Source of the DNA: Nemertoderma westbladi
Lineage: Eukaryota > Xenacoelomorpha > Nemertodermatida > Nemertodermatidae
Direction of reading: 5' to 3'
Assembly: GCA_032718475.1 (NCBI GenBank)
Contig: JAUCBJ010001559.1
Span: 1 to 47,958, forward strand
Length of the DNA stretch: 47,958 nucleotides
The notes beneath the pieces were generated by a model. The model worked only from the letters and a program-made list of their open reading frames with translations. It searched no databases and was not told the DNA's origin. Shown in pieces: positions 35,231 to 46,255 of the stretch. The stretch's first letter is position 1; the number at the start of each line of letters is the position of its first letter. Made by a program: the position numbers and the translations under genes.

Positions 35231-35465
35231 CATGCAAGAATATGTGTGTAATTCTTTGGGTAAAAGACTGTGGTTAAAACTATGTCGCGAAACGTATGTG
35301 CAAGACTTTGTGTGCAAGGCGTTGTGTGCATGGCCTTGTGTGCAAGATTTCATATGCAAAAGTTTTAGTGCACGGCTTTGTCTGGAAAATTATGTGCGTA
35401 AGATAGTGTATGGGGGAATTGGTGCTAGACATCGTGTGCAAGAAGTATGTGCGCGAGACTGATGT
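35231..35465. repeat. Decayed 14-bp tandem repeat
   Basis: Units such as TGTGCAAGACTTTG, TGTGCAAGGCGTTG, TGTGCATGGCCTTG and TGTGCAAGATTTCA follow one another every 14 bases. About 17 units can be traced, two of them shortened to 12. The Cys-rich open frame at 35202-35462 is a by-product of this repeat. Confidence 0.75.
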
Positions 35466-35566
35466 GTACAACACGTTAATGACTCATAGACAAACAGAGT
35501 CTTGCTGTTAACTTTGTGATACATTGTGTCTCTGAGTCTGTACTCCTTAATATACTCGTTGGTGAC

Positions 35567-36122
35567 ATTGGTCTTTTCATGGAACTCGGTGATCTCGATT
35601 GCTGCTAAGTTATACAATATATTTATATTAAATCGCATCAGGGGTCCCACTCAGAAACTCCAATGGGAACCAGAATGGGTTCCGTAAATTTCATGGGTAC
35701 ATAGAGCTTATTTTTGCTTTAGAAGGATAATAATAGACAGATATCTGGCTGTTATCTTTGTTGACTTCTTAAGGCTTTCGGTTCAGCCTCCCAAGCTTGA
35801 CACTTTAACGGAGCCTCCCCCGCTTTGCAGGACAATGCCTCCGCAGCGAGGAGCAGCCAGTGCACAATTCTGAGCATTGGCAGACTCAAGGTGGGAATAT
35901 ACATGATGGAGACAGCCCGTGACTTTCTTTAGAGAGACGCCTATTAACACACTATTAAGGATACTGGTCTTGAAGATGTGGATTATCTCGCGAACGTCAT
36001 GGGGGTAGGCCTGTAGGGAGTTGTGGCGGTGTAATTTTGATAACAAGCCATAATAGCATGTTTAATATACGAGTACTGTATATAATGAAGCTGTAAAGCA
36101 GGATGCCGATTGTAGTAGTAGT
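35567..36122 (+). mobile_element. LINE copy C, old and internally deleted
   Basis: Homology to copy B starts around TGGTCTTTTC (35569) and runs through the ATTGCTGCTAAGTTATACAA block, the CCAGAATGGGTTCCG block and TTGTTGACTTCTTAAGGC. At about 35787 it jumps straight to CCAAGCTTGACAC, equivalent to 28986 in copy B. About 830 bases holding the FADD box are missing. The 3' part continues through the GGACAATGCCTCCGCAGC block and ends at GTAGTAGTAGTA near 36122. Indels and stops are frequent, so this copy is older than B and D-G. Confidence 0.75.
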
Positions 36123-36243
36123 ATGAAAGTATTCCTCTGTAAAAAGTATATGTGAGCAGAATTTGTATGAAAGTAGTCCTACTTCAGTGAAGTGAAGTGC
36201 TAATCATACTTCCAAGTTGTGGTGATCCCATGAGGATATCGTA

Positions 36244-36347
36244 ATTTAAAACAGAAAAGAACAAGTATGAAGATGTATAAGAAACGTTCCGGATCTAAAT
36301 AATTATGTTTTTTAAAATCGCACTACTTGTTCTTTTCTGTTTTAAAT
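36244..36347. repeat. 24-base perfect inverted repeat, 56-base spacer
   Basis: Bases 36244-36267 are the exact reverse complement of 36324-36347; the shared core is AAAACAGAAAAGAACAAGTA. It may be a small foldback element; both ends are unremarkable AT-rich DNA. Confidence 0.75.
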
Positions 36348-37978
36348 CGTACTTCCGTTTTCGGAATTTACGAAAACTGATTTACTTAGTTGAGTATATC
36401 ATGAAACTAACAAACTATTTGCAATATTAAGACCAAGTCTAGCCATGTTAATGATGATGGGTTTTAGGTGGAGTGGGGCAGTTTATTCTCAGAAAAAAAA
36501 ACCATAGATCTGCAATAATTAACACGAAGAAACCTCGAAGGTGGTGGTTGTCTCTAATTGAATATTTTTGATTAGCCTCACCAAGCATGTTCTAGTTATA
36601 AATGGTAAAGTATACAATGTTTCACAAAAAAATATATTATTCCTACCAGGATCCAGATGGCGATGCACATTAGTATTGAGCACAATGGCGGCATATGATT
36701 GCATTGGGGGACTTTAGATCCCGAGGGAAATTTAGATGACAATATTCAATTCCTTTAAATTCCTGATTTCGACATAGGGTTTTAATATTATAGACGCTTT
36801 ATTTTATAAAACTCCCAGCAACTTACACTAATTATAATGATGACAGTAACATATTTTATCAATCAAAACGTCTCAGCATGAAAAAAAAGAAGGTAGTGGC
36901 GCACATTTACTGAAAATAAAAATCTGAAAATTTGTCTCATATGAAATAAGGTTTTGAGTTTTGTTTTGGTTACAACACCGCCATTGTAACCTGATCCCAT
37001 CCCTTAATGTTTTAAATTAATTTTTTTTTAAACCCACAATACACATTTGATGTTTGCGGTCATTTTTTGCCATTATCTCGACCCATTATCACACCCAGCC
37101 CAAACAACCGCAAACAAGTAGTAGGCCTAAGGGTGAGCGAATGTTATAAGTTTGGGATAATGACGAATGAAAAATTGAACATTAAAAAAACCGACTTATT
37201 TCCAATTCGAGTGCGGTCCGCCTATTATTCGCCTCAGAGAAAACATTACTCATTCTGCACCCATTAAAGGGATTTAAGGCATAGAGTGATTTGCCTTGGC
37301 TAAGACCTTAAAAGCATTCGTGCCGAAATTAAACTGCCCTTGTCCCGATGCGAGGCCTGAACCCCAAGCAACGCAACCATGCGCCTACTGTAGATGGGAT
37401 TTGATCGATCATATACTGTATAATATAAAATTATAAGTCTGACTTTCATCCTGCAATTATCTTGTGTATCTTATGTTTTGTTGCAATTATCTAATATTGG
37501 GGTGGCTTTCACTGACTCTGTATTTCATAATATTTCTAGTAATTATAATTGTAAATTGTTGCACCTGGCGTATACTAATTACATTTCTAAGAGAGAAGTT
37601 GGGTTGGGTTGGTTTTGTTTTAAGTCAGTAAGTAATAATAGAGTGGCCTATAAGTACGTTAGTCTATAAAGTCTAGCTATAATAATGATGATGGGTTTTT
37701 AGGTGGACTGGGGCAGTTTATTCTCAGAATAAACTGTATATTGAGTATATCAAGTTATCCTAATATACTTTAGTGTTCAATTATACTTCAGTGTTAAAAA
37801 TTATTACCTTATTAATTTTTATTATAATTTAATTAATGTATCATCTCTTCAAATAGTAATTGATAAAAATTAATTTTTTATTTAATATAAATATTTGATT
37901 ATATAAGCTCATATATAATTATCTGAAGTTTACGTTAAATAATAACATTGATTTAAATGGTGATAATTGATTGCGGGA
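36348..37978. repeat. AT-rich stretch bounded by a ~60-base direct repeat
   Basis: AAGTCTAGC, ATGATGATGGGTTTT, and GGGGCAGTTTATTCTCAGAA occur at 36435-36495 and again, slightly changed, at 37669-37730, about 1234 bases apart. The intervening DNA shows no coding region I can support. The pair could be terminal direct repeats of a small element or simply two copies of an interspersed repeat. Confidence 0.4.
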
Positions 37979-38170
37979 ATGGATAATGTTGTCCGTGTGC
38001 TCGGCGGGATCTATAGGAACACATCATCTGGATTCTCTCCAGAACCACATAGGTATATTGTGAATGTCAACGAGGTTGACGATGATAGCATAATAGTTCC
38101 AAATGTTCGAGAATCGTTGTTGAGACATCGTCGCAATGCAGATGAGTGGGATGGATATTATAACGACGAT
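37979..38170 (+). CDS. Possible first coding exon of a host gene
   Basis: An ATG at 37979 has G at -3 and G at +4, a favourable start context. It opens 64 codons ending exactly before GTAAGT at 38171-38176, a consensus 5' splice donor in phase 0. The peptide begins MDNVVRVLGGIYRNTSSGFS and continues with an acidic stretch (VNEVDDDS), RESLLRHRRN, and an acidic, Tyr-containing end (DEWDGYYNDD). Its composition is far more even than that of neighbouring chance frames, which favours real coding. I recognise no domain. The next exon would lie downstream, but I could not locate it; the next kilobases are minisatellite and LINE. A chance ORF remains possible. Confidence 0.3.
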
Positions 38171-38176
38171 GTAAGT

Positions 38177-38956
38177 TTATGGTCATCATTCACACCACCT
38201 CACGGCGTCTTTTAATAGTGAACCTTAGGCTCAATAAGGGAGTGAAATGAAAAAGAGGTAAAGTTTAAACCATGGTTTGTAGAATGCAAAGGATGAGACA
38301 TGGGATTGGGGGGGAGGGGGGGGGGGGGGGGCTTCTCCCTTCTAAATCCCTTCTCGGTGAATTAATGTTTCAATGGAAACAATGTTTCAAAGCGTGTAGA
38401 ATTAGTGTGCCCCCATCGTGTCTAGAATATATACGATGGGAGCTACAATCACTGAAAACTCCTGATATTAACTCCAAATGAGATATGATTGGAGCTGCTA
38501 GCTGCTCGGTTTCTAATTCAATTTTCAATTTCAATTTGTCAACATTGTGTTGCGTTAGATCGACAAGGCAAAACCGCTCCCCGTCAGCCATGACACAACA
38601 TTGTACTGTAGTTGGTGGTTGGTGGATATGGAAATCTATCAACAGCCCTGAGGGAAAATGTCATCAGAACAATAATCCTATTTGAAATAGGGTTACCAAA
38701 CCAACAAGCTACCACACGCTGATTAAAATTGGGTACGGCTGTGATCAGTTGCCCCTGACGTAACTAAAGTGATGTAGGAGCCCAAGGATTCGCCATGGAA
38801 GGCATGAAATTATTGTCCATTGAACAGACAAGGGATGCGGATGTTTCCTCCCTTTAAAATGCAAATTAAATCATAGAAATAAGAGTAATTATCACTTTGT
38901 CAGTAGCGATAGTTGCGATGTGGATATTCATGGTGATATTTCATACTGAGCAGCTG
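38177..38956. other. Non-coding stretch with a long G tract
   Basis: A G-rich tract at 38302-38331 has GGG, then a run of 7, an A, then a run of 16, and could form a G-quadruplex on the plus strand. Nothing else recognisable. Confidence 0.45.
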
Positions 38957-39441
38957 TACTCACCGACAGTATGAGCTGTTGCTTCAAATAGAGGCGGCTG
39001 TAATCACTGACAGTATGAGTGGCCTGTTGCTTCCGATATAGGCGGCTGTAATCACTGACAGTGTGGGTGGCCTGTTGCTTCTGATGGAGGCGGCTGTAAT
39101 CACTGACAGTATGAGTGGCCTGTTGCTTCCGATATAGGCGGCTGTAATCACTGACAGTGTGGGTGGCCTGTTGCTTCTGATGGAGGCGGCTGTAATCACT
39201 GACAGTATGAGTGGCCTGTTGCTTCCGATATAGGCGGCTGTAATCACTGACAGTATGAGTGGCCTGTTGCTTCTGATGGAGGCGGCTGTAATCACTGACA
39301 GTATGAGTGGCCTGTTGCTTCCGATATAGGCGGCTGTAATCACTGACAGTGTGGGTGGCCTGTTGCTTCTGATGGAGGCGGCTGTAATCACTGTCAGTGT
39401 GAGAGGCATGTTGCTTCTGATGGAGGCGGCTGTAATCACTG
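38957..39441. repeat. 48-bp minisatellite, block A
   Basis: About ten units of GGCGGCTGTAATCACTGACA followed by GTATGAGTGGCCTGTTGCTT and a short variable part. Two subtypes, TTCCGATATAG and TTCTGATGGAG, tend to alternate, giving a 96-base superperiod. The block stops at 39441 against LINE sequence. Confidence 0.93.
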
Positions 39442-39444
39442 AAA

Positions 39445-40592
39445 AAAAGGCCTTTGATTCAGTCTCTCGCTCACGTATGTTCAGCATACTTTCATTATAT
39501 GGGATTCCTGATGAAATTATTGCAGCAATCAGATCAGTATACGATGGTTTGACAACATTTGTGTCTACTGTTGACAGTGACACAGAACCATTTGAAGTGT
39601 TATGGGGCGTCCTCCAGGGAGACACACTTGCACCATTCTTGTTCATAATTGTTGTTGACTATGTTCTATGCATGTCCTTAGATCATCATAATGATGATGG
39701 GGTGATGATAACTCCACCTACTGGCTCCAGAAGTCGAGGAAATCCTGCCAAGTACCTAACTGATCTAGACTTTGCTGATGACTTAGGAGTACTCTCAGAA
39801 TCACTAGAGGGAGCCCAACGCCTCCTCAGCTCATTAGAACATGCTGCCTCTAGTGTTGGTCTTTTTATTAACTCCAGAAAGACAAATTTTGACAGTTAAA
39901 TTTGAAAGTCGTCAGCAAGTCTCTGATCGGATGAGCATAAGCTCAAAGGATGGTATGCTTGAACATGTGGACGACTTCTATTACCTGGGATCATGGATCC
40001 GGAAGTCAGGTGAGGACCTTCGAATACGTAAGGGAAAGGCATGAGCAGCCTTGAATAGGCTTTCCAGGATTTGGAAGTTACCGAGAATTAATCGGATAAT
40101 TAAGGTCCGATTATTTAGAGCAGCAGTAGTTCCAGTACTCCTCTATGGGAGTCCATGCTGGGCTTAACTGCTGAGGACACCAAATCTCTGGATGGCACTT
40201 TCACAAGAATGCTACGCCGGGTTCATTGTGTCAAGTACAATGCACACATCTCCAACCAGACACTATTTAACATTGGAGGTGTCTCATTGGTTCCCCCAAG
40301 CTTGACACTAGAACAAAATCGCCTCCGCTTTGCAGGACATTGCTTTCGCCGTGAGGACCAGCCAGTGCATAATCTTGTACTTTGGCAGCCTCATGGAGTG
40401 AATAAGCATGGTGGACAGCCCATGACTTTCTTGAGACGCATATTAAAAGACACTGGCCTTGAAGATGCGGATGATCTAGCAAATGTCATGGGTGATAGGG
40501 AGTTGTGGCGGTGCAATTTTGTCAACAACAACAAGCCGGCACAGCATTCTTAAAAATGCAGCTGCAATGCAGCATACCGATCCTAGTAGTAG
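39445..40592 (+). mobile_element. LINE copy D, truncated at AAGGCCTTTGATTCAG
   Basis: Homology to copy B begins in the RT catalytic block (AFDSV), losing everything upstream, and runs to the CCTAGTAGTAG tail at 40592. GVLQGDTLAPF, FADD and LTAEDTKSLDG are all present. Lesions are a small deletion near 39890 (GACAAATTTTGAC versus GACAAAAATTTTGAC in E-G), TGG to TGA at 40042-40044, and the same one-base loss after LLYGSPCW as in copy B. The C-terminal frame at 40155-40553 is otherwise open. The copy is embedded between two minisatellite blocks. Confidence 0.85.
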
Positions 40593-42022
40593 GCCTGTTG
40601 CTTCCAATAGAGGCGGATGTAATCACTGACAGTGTGAGTGGCCTGTTGTTTCCAATAGAGGCGGCTGTAATCACTTAGAGTGTGCATGGCCTGTTGCTTC
40701 CAATAGAGGCGGCTGTAATCACTGACAGTGTGAGTGGTCTGTTGCTTTCAATAGGGGCGGCTGTAATCACTGACAGTGTGAGTGGCCTGTTGCTTCTGAT
40801 GGAGGTGGCTGTAATCACTGACAGTGTGAGTGGTCTGTTGCTTCAGATGGAGGTGCTGTGACTGTAATCACTGACAGTGTGGGTGGCCTGTTGCTTCTGA
40901 TGGACGTGCGGCTGTAATCACTGACAATGTGAGTGGCCTATTGTTTCCAATAGAGGCGGCTGTAATCACTGACAGTGTGAGTCGCCTGTGGCTTCTGATG
41001 GAGGCGGCTGTAATCACTGACAGTGTGAGTGGTCTATTGCTTCCAATAGAGGCGGCTGTAATCACTGATAGTGTGAGTGGCCTGTTGCTATCTCCTTTGC
41101 AGAAGTGAAGGCTGCTGCAAAGAGCATTAAGACCAATCGTGCCAGTGGAGTAGATGGTGTTCCCCCTGAGGTCTTTAAAATACCTGAGTGTTTAAATCTT
41201 TGCTGATGACTTTAGAGTACCCCCAGAATCACTAGAGGGAGCCCAACGCCTCCTCAGCTCATTAGAACATGCTGCTTCTAGTGTTGGTCTTTTTATTAAC
41301 TCCAGAAAGACAAAAATTTTGACAGTTAACTTTGAAAGTCCTCAGCATGTCTCTGATCGGATGAGCATAAGCTCAAAGGATGGCATGCTTGAACATGTGG
41401 ACGACTTCTATTACCTGGGATCATGGATCCGGAAGTCAGGTGAGGACCTTCGAATACGTAAGGGAAAGGCATGAGCAGCCTTGAATAGGCTTTCCAGGAT
41501 TTGGAAGTTACCGAGAATTAATCGGATACTTAAGGTCCGATTATTTAGAGCAGCAGTAGTTCCAGTACTCCTCTATGGGAGTCCATGCTGGGCTTAACTG
41601 CTGAGGACACCAAATCTCTGGATGGCACTTTCACAAGAATGCTACGCCGGGTTCATTGTGTCAAGTACAATGCACACATCTCCAACCAGACACTATTTAA
41701 CATTGGAGGTGTCTCATTGGTTCCCCCAAGCTTGACACTAGAACAAAATCGCCTCCGCTTTGCAGGACATTGCTTTCGCCGTGAGGACCAGCCAGTGCAT
41801 AATCTTGTACTTTGGCAGCCTCATGGAGTGAATAAGCATGGTGGACAGCCCATGACTTTCTTGAGACGCATATTAAAAGACACTGGCCTTGAAGATGCGG
41901 ATGATCTAGCAAATGTCATGGGTGATAGGGAGTTGTGGTGGTGCAATTTTGTCAACAACAACAAGCCGGCACAGCATTCTTAAAAATGCAGCTGCAATGC
42001 AGCATACAGATCCTAGTAGTAG
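40593..42022 (+). repeat. Composite tandem unit E (minisatellite plus LINE), 1430 bp
   Basis: Begins with about 500 bases of 48-bp minisatellite (40593-41089). LINE sequence follows (41090-42022), starting ATCTCCTTTGCAGAAGTGAA, and ending at the CCTAGTAGTAG tail. The next unit repeats this order and nearly every base. Confidence 0.9.
41090..42022 (+). mobile_element. LINE fragment E, upstream RT segment fused to FADD segment
   Basis: Bases 41090-41195 encode ISFAEVKAAAKSIKTNR, ASGVDGVPPEVFKIPECLN, the early RT region missing from copies B-D. At about 41196 the sequence jumps out of frame into the FADD box (TTTGCTGATGAC), skipping the polymerase core in between. It shares the TGG-to-TGA change (41472-41474) and the one-base loss after LLYGSPCW; the C-terminal frame is 41585-41983. 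Not functional. Confidence 0.85.
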
Positions 42023-43446
42023 GCCTGTTGCTTCCAATAGAGGCGGATGTAATCACTGACAGTGTGAGTGGCCTGTTGTTTCCAATAGAGGCGGCTGTAA
42101 TCACTTAGAGTGTGCATGGCCTGTTGCTTCCAATAGAGGCGGCTGTAATCACTGACAGTGTGAGTGGTCTGTTGCTTTCAATAGGGGCGGCTGTAATCAC
42201 TGACAGTGTGAGTGGCCTGTTGCTTCTGATGGAGGTGGCTGTAATCACTGACAGTGTGAGTGGTCTGTTGCTTCAGATGGAGGTGCTGTGACTGTAATCA
42301 CTGACAGTGTGGGTGGCCTGTTGCTTCTGATGGACGTGCGGCTGTAATCACTGACAATGTGAGTGGCCTATTGTTTCCAATAGAGGCGGCTGTAATCACT
42401 GACAGTGTGAGTCGCCTGTGGCTTCTGATGGAGGCGGCTGTAATCACTGACAGTGTGAGTGGTCTATTGCTTCCAATAGAGGCGGCTGTAATCACTGATA
42501 GTGTGAGTGGCCTGTTGCTATCTCCTTTGCAGAAGTGAAGGCTGCTGCAAAGAGCATTAAGACCAATCGTGCCAGTGGAGTAGATGGTGTTCCCCCTGAG
42601 GTCTTTAAAATACCTGAGTGTTTAAATCTTTGCTGATGACTTTGGAGTACCCCCAGAATCACTAGAGGGAGCCCAACGCCTCCTCAGCTCATTAGAACAT
42701 GCTGCTTCTAGTGTTGGTCTTTTTATTAACTCCAGAAAGACAAAAATTTTGACAGTTAACTTTGAAAGTCCTCAGCATGTCTCTGATCGGATGAGCATAA
42801 GCTCAAAGGATGGCATGCTTGAACATGTGGACGACTTCTATTACCTGGGATCATGGATCCGGAAGTCAGGTGAGGACCTTCGAATACGTAAGGGAAAGGC
42901 ATGAGCAGCCTTGAATAGGCTTTCCAGGATTTGGAAGTTACCGAGAATTATTCGGATACTTAAGGTCCGATTATTTAGAGCAGCAGTAGTTCCAGTACTC
43001 CTCTATGGGAGTCCATGCTGGGCTTAACTGCTGAGGACACCAAATCTCTGGATGGCACTTTCACAAGAATGCTACGCCGGGTTCATTGTGTCAAGTACAA
43101 TGCACACATCTCCAACCAGACACTATTTAACATTGGAGGTGTCTCATTGGTTCCCCCAAGCTTGACACTAGAACAAAATCGCCTCCGCTTTGCAGGACAT
43201 TGCTTTCGCCGTGAGGACCAGCCAGTGCATAATCTTCTACTTTGGCAGCCTCATGGAGTGAATAAGCATGGTGGACAGCCCATGACTTTCTTGAGACGCA
43301 TATTAAAAGACACTGGCCTTGAAGATGCGGATGATCTAGCAAATGTCATGGGTGATAGGGAGTTGTGGTGGTGCAATTTTGTCAACAAGCCGGCACATCA
43401 TTCTTAAAAATGCAGCTGCAATGCAGCATACCGATCCTAGTAGTAG
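42023..43446 (+). repeat. Composite tandem unit F, 1424 bp
   Basis: Same order as unit E: minisatellite 42023-42519, LINE fragment 42520-43446 with C-terminal frame 43015-43407. It is 6 bases shorter because two of three AAC triplets near 43383 are missing. GTTGTGGTGGTGC is shared with unit E, unlike D, which has GTTGTGGCGGTGC. Confidence 0.9.
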
Positions 43447-45014
43447 GCCTGTTGCTTCCAATAGAGGCGGATGTAATCATTGACAGTGTTAGTGGCCTGT
43501 TGTTTCCAATAGAGGCGGCTGTAATCACCGAGAGTGTGCATGGCCTGTTGCTTCCAATAGAGGCGGCTGTAATCACTGACAGTGTGAGTGGTCTATTGCT
43601 TCCAATAGAGGCGGATGTAATCACTGACAGTGTGAGTGGCCTGTTGTTTCCAATAGAGGCGGCTGTAATCACTTAGAGTGTGCATGGCCTGTTGCTTCCA
43701 ATAGAGGCGGCTGTAATCACTGACAGTGTGAGTGGTCTGTTGCTTTCAATAGGGGCGGCTGTAATCACTGACAGTGTGAGTGGCCTGTTGCTTCTGATGG
43801 AGGTGGCTGTAATCACTGACAGTGTGAGTGGTCTGTTGCTTCAGATGGAGGTGCTGTGACTGTAATCACTGACAGTGTGGGTGGCCTGTTGCTTCTGATG
43901 GACGTGCGGCTGTAATCACTGACAATGTGAGTGGCCTATTGTTTCCAATAGAGGCGGCTGTAATCACTGACAGTGTGAGTCGCCTGTGGCTTCTGATGGA
44001 GGCGGCTGTAATCACTGACAGTGTGAGTGGTCTATTGCTTCCAATAGAGGCGGCTGTAATCACTGATAGTGTGAGTGGCCTGTTGCTATCTCCTTTGCAG
44101 AAGTGAAGGCTGCTGCAAAGAGCATTAAGACCAATCGTGCCAGTGGAGTAGATGGTGTTCCCCCTGAGGTCTTTAAAATACCTGAGTGTTTAAATCTTTG
44201 CTGATGACTTTGGAGTACCCCCAGAATCACTAGAGGGAGCCCAACGCCTCCTCAGCTCATTAGAACATGCTGCTTCTAGTGTTGGTCTTTTTATTAACTC
44301 CAGAAAGACAAAAATTTTGACAGTTAACTTTGAAAGTCCTCAGCATGTCTCTGATCGGATGAGCATAAGCTCAAAGGATGGCATGCTTGAACATGTGGAC
44401 GACTTCTATTACCTGGGATCATGGATCCGGAAGTCAGGTGAGGACCTTCGAATACGTAAGGGAAAGGCATGAGCAGCCTTGAATAGGCTTTCCAGGATTT
44501 GGAAGTTACCGAGAATTATTCGGATACTTAAGGTCCGATTATTTAGAGCAGCAGTAGTTCCAGTACTCCTCTATGGGAGTCCATGCTGGGCTTAACTGCT
44601 GAGGACACCAAATCTCTGGATGGCACTTTCACAAGAATGCTACGCCGGGTTCATTGTGTCAAGTACAATGCACACATCTCCAACCAGACACTATTTAACA
44701 TTGGAGGTGTCTCATTGGTTCCCCCAAGCTTGACACTAGAACAAAATCGCCTCCGCTTTGCAGGACATTGCTTTCGCCGTGAGGACCAGCCAGTGCATAA
44801 TCTTCTACTTTGGCAGCCTCATGGAGTGAATAAGCATGGTGGACAGCCCATGACTTTCTTGAGACGCATATTAAAAGACACTGGCCTTGAAGATGCGGAT
44901 GATCTAGCAAATGTCATGGGTGATAGGGAGTTGTGGTGGTGCAATTTTGTCAACAAGCCGGCACATCATTCTTAAAAATGCAGCTGCAATGCAGCATACC
45001 GATCCTAGTAGTAG
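43447..45014 (+). repeat. Composite tandem unit G, 1568 bp
   Basis: Minisatellite 43447-44087, LINE fragment 44088-45014 with C-terminal frame 44583-44975. The minisatellite part is 144 bases (three 48-bp units) longer than in E and F. The LINE part matches F closely, including CATAATCTTCTACTTTGG and the missing AAC triplets, so F and G are the closest pair. Confidence 0.9.
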
Positions 45015-46255
45015 GCCTGTTGCTTCCAATAGAGGCGGATGTAATCATTGACAGTGTTAGTGGCCTGTTGTTTCCAATAGAGGCGGCTGTAATCACCGAG
45101 AGTGTGCATGGCCTGTTGCTTCCAATAGAGGCGGCTGTAATCACTGACAGTGTGAGTGGTCTATTGCTTCCAATAGAGGCGGCTGTAATCACTGACAGTG
45201 TGAGTGGCCTGTTGGTTCTGATGGAGGTGGCTGTAATCACTGACAGTGTGAGTGGTCTGTTGCTTCTGATGGAGGTGCTGTGACTGTAATCACTGACAGT
45301 GTGGGTGGCCTGTTGCTTCTGATGGACGTGCGGCTGTAATCACTGACAGTGTGGGTGGTCTGTTGCTTCCAATAGCGGTGGCTGTAATCACTGACAGTGT
45401 GAGTGGCCTGTTGCTTCTGATGGAGGTGGCTGTAATCACTGACAGTGTGAGTGGTCTGTTGCTTCTGATGGAGGTGCTGTGACTGTAATCACTGACAGTG
45501 TGGGTGGCCTGTTGCTTCTGATGGACGTGCGGCTGTAATCACTGACAGTGTGGGTGGTCTGTTGCTTCTGATGGAGGTGCTGTGACTGTAATCACTGACA
45601 GTGTGAGTGGCCTATTGCTGCTGATGGAGGCGGCTGTAATCATTGACAGTGTGAGTGGTGTGTAGCTTCTGATGGAGGTGCGGCTGTAATTACTGACAGT
45701 GTGGGTGGTCTGTTGCTTCCAATAGCGGTGGCTGTAATCACTGACAGTGTGAGTGGCCTATTGCTGCTGATGGAGGCGGCTGTAATCATTGACAGTGTGA
45801 GTGGTGTGTAGCTTCTGATGGAGGTGCGGCTGTAATTACTGACATTGTGAGTGGTCTGTTGCTTCCAATAGAGGCGGCTGTAATCACTGACAGTATGAGT
45901 GGCCTGTCGCTTCCAATAGAGGCGGATGTAATCAATGACAGTGTGAGTGGCCTGTTGCTTTCAATAGGGGCGGCTGTAATCACTGACAGTGTAAGTGGCC
46001 TGTTGCTTTCAATAGGGGCGGCTGTAATCGCTGACAATGTGAGTGGCCTGTTGCTTCCAATAGGGGCGGCTGCAATCACTGACAGTGTGAGTGGCCTGTT
46101 GCTTTCAATAGGGGCGGCTGTAATCGCTGACAGTGTGGGTGGCTTGTTGTTGTTGCTTCTGGTAGGAGTGGGTAATCACTGACAGTGTGAGTGGACTGTT
46201 GCTTCTGGTAGGGGATGGTAATCATTGACAGTGTGAGTTGCCCATTGCTTCCAAA
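45015..46255. repeat. 48-bp minisatellite, terminal block
   Basis: About 26 units, more varied than the other blocks. It includes TTCTGATGGAGGTGCTGTGACTG-type insertions, TTTCAATAGGGGCGG subtypes near 45960-46110, and degraded units (TTCTGGTAGG) near 46160-46210. The progressive decay at the right edge is typical of the old end of an array. Confidence 0.92.

Noticed and set aside
35202-35462. 86-codon Cys-rich frame
   Set aside because: It is the translation of the decayed 14-bp tandem repeat; the Cys/Val pattern follows the TGTGCAA motif.
38984-39646. 220-codon minus-strand frame with SVITAASIRSNRPL repeats, and similar frames at 43382-43672, 44950-45240 and 45786-46079
   Set aside because: The 48-base unit is a multiple of three, so any stop-free frame stays open. 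Both strands are open in places, and the first frame runs antisense into reverse transcriptase.
39351-39899. Fusion protein of minisatellite and reverse transcriptase
   Set aside because: The in-frame join is real in the sequence, but most of the minisatellite part has no ATG and the copy is truncated and broken downstream, so a functional fusion is not supported.
40267-40482. 71-codon minus-strand frames repeated at 41697, 43127 and 44695
   Set aside because: They are antisense shadows of the conserved LINE C-terminal coding region.
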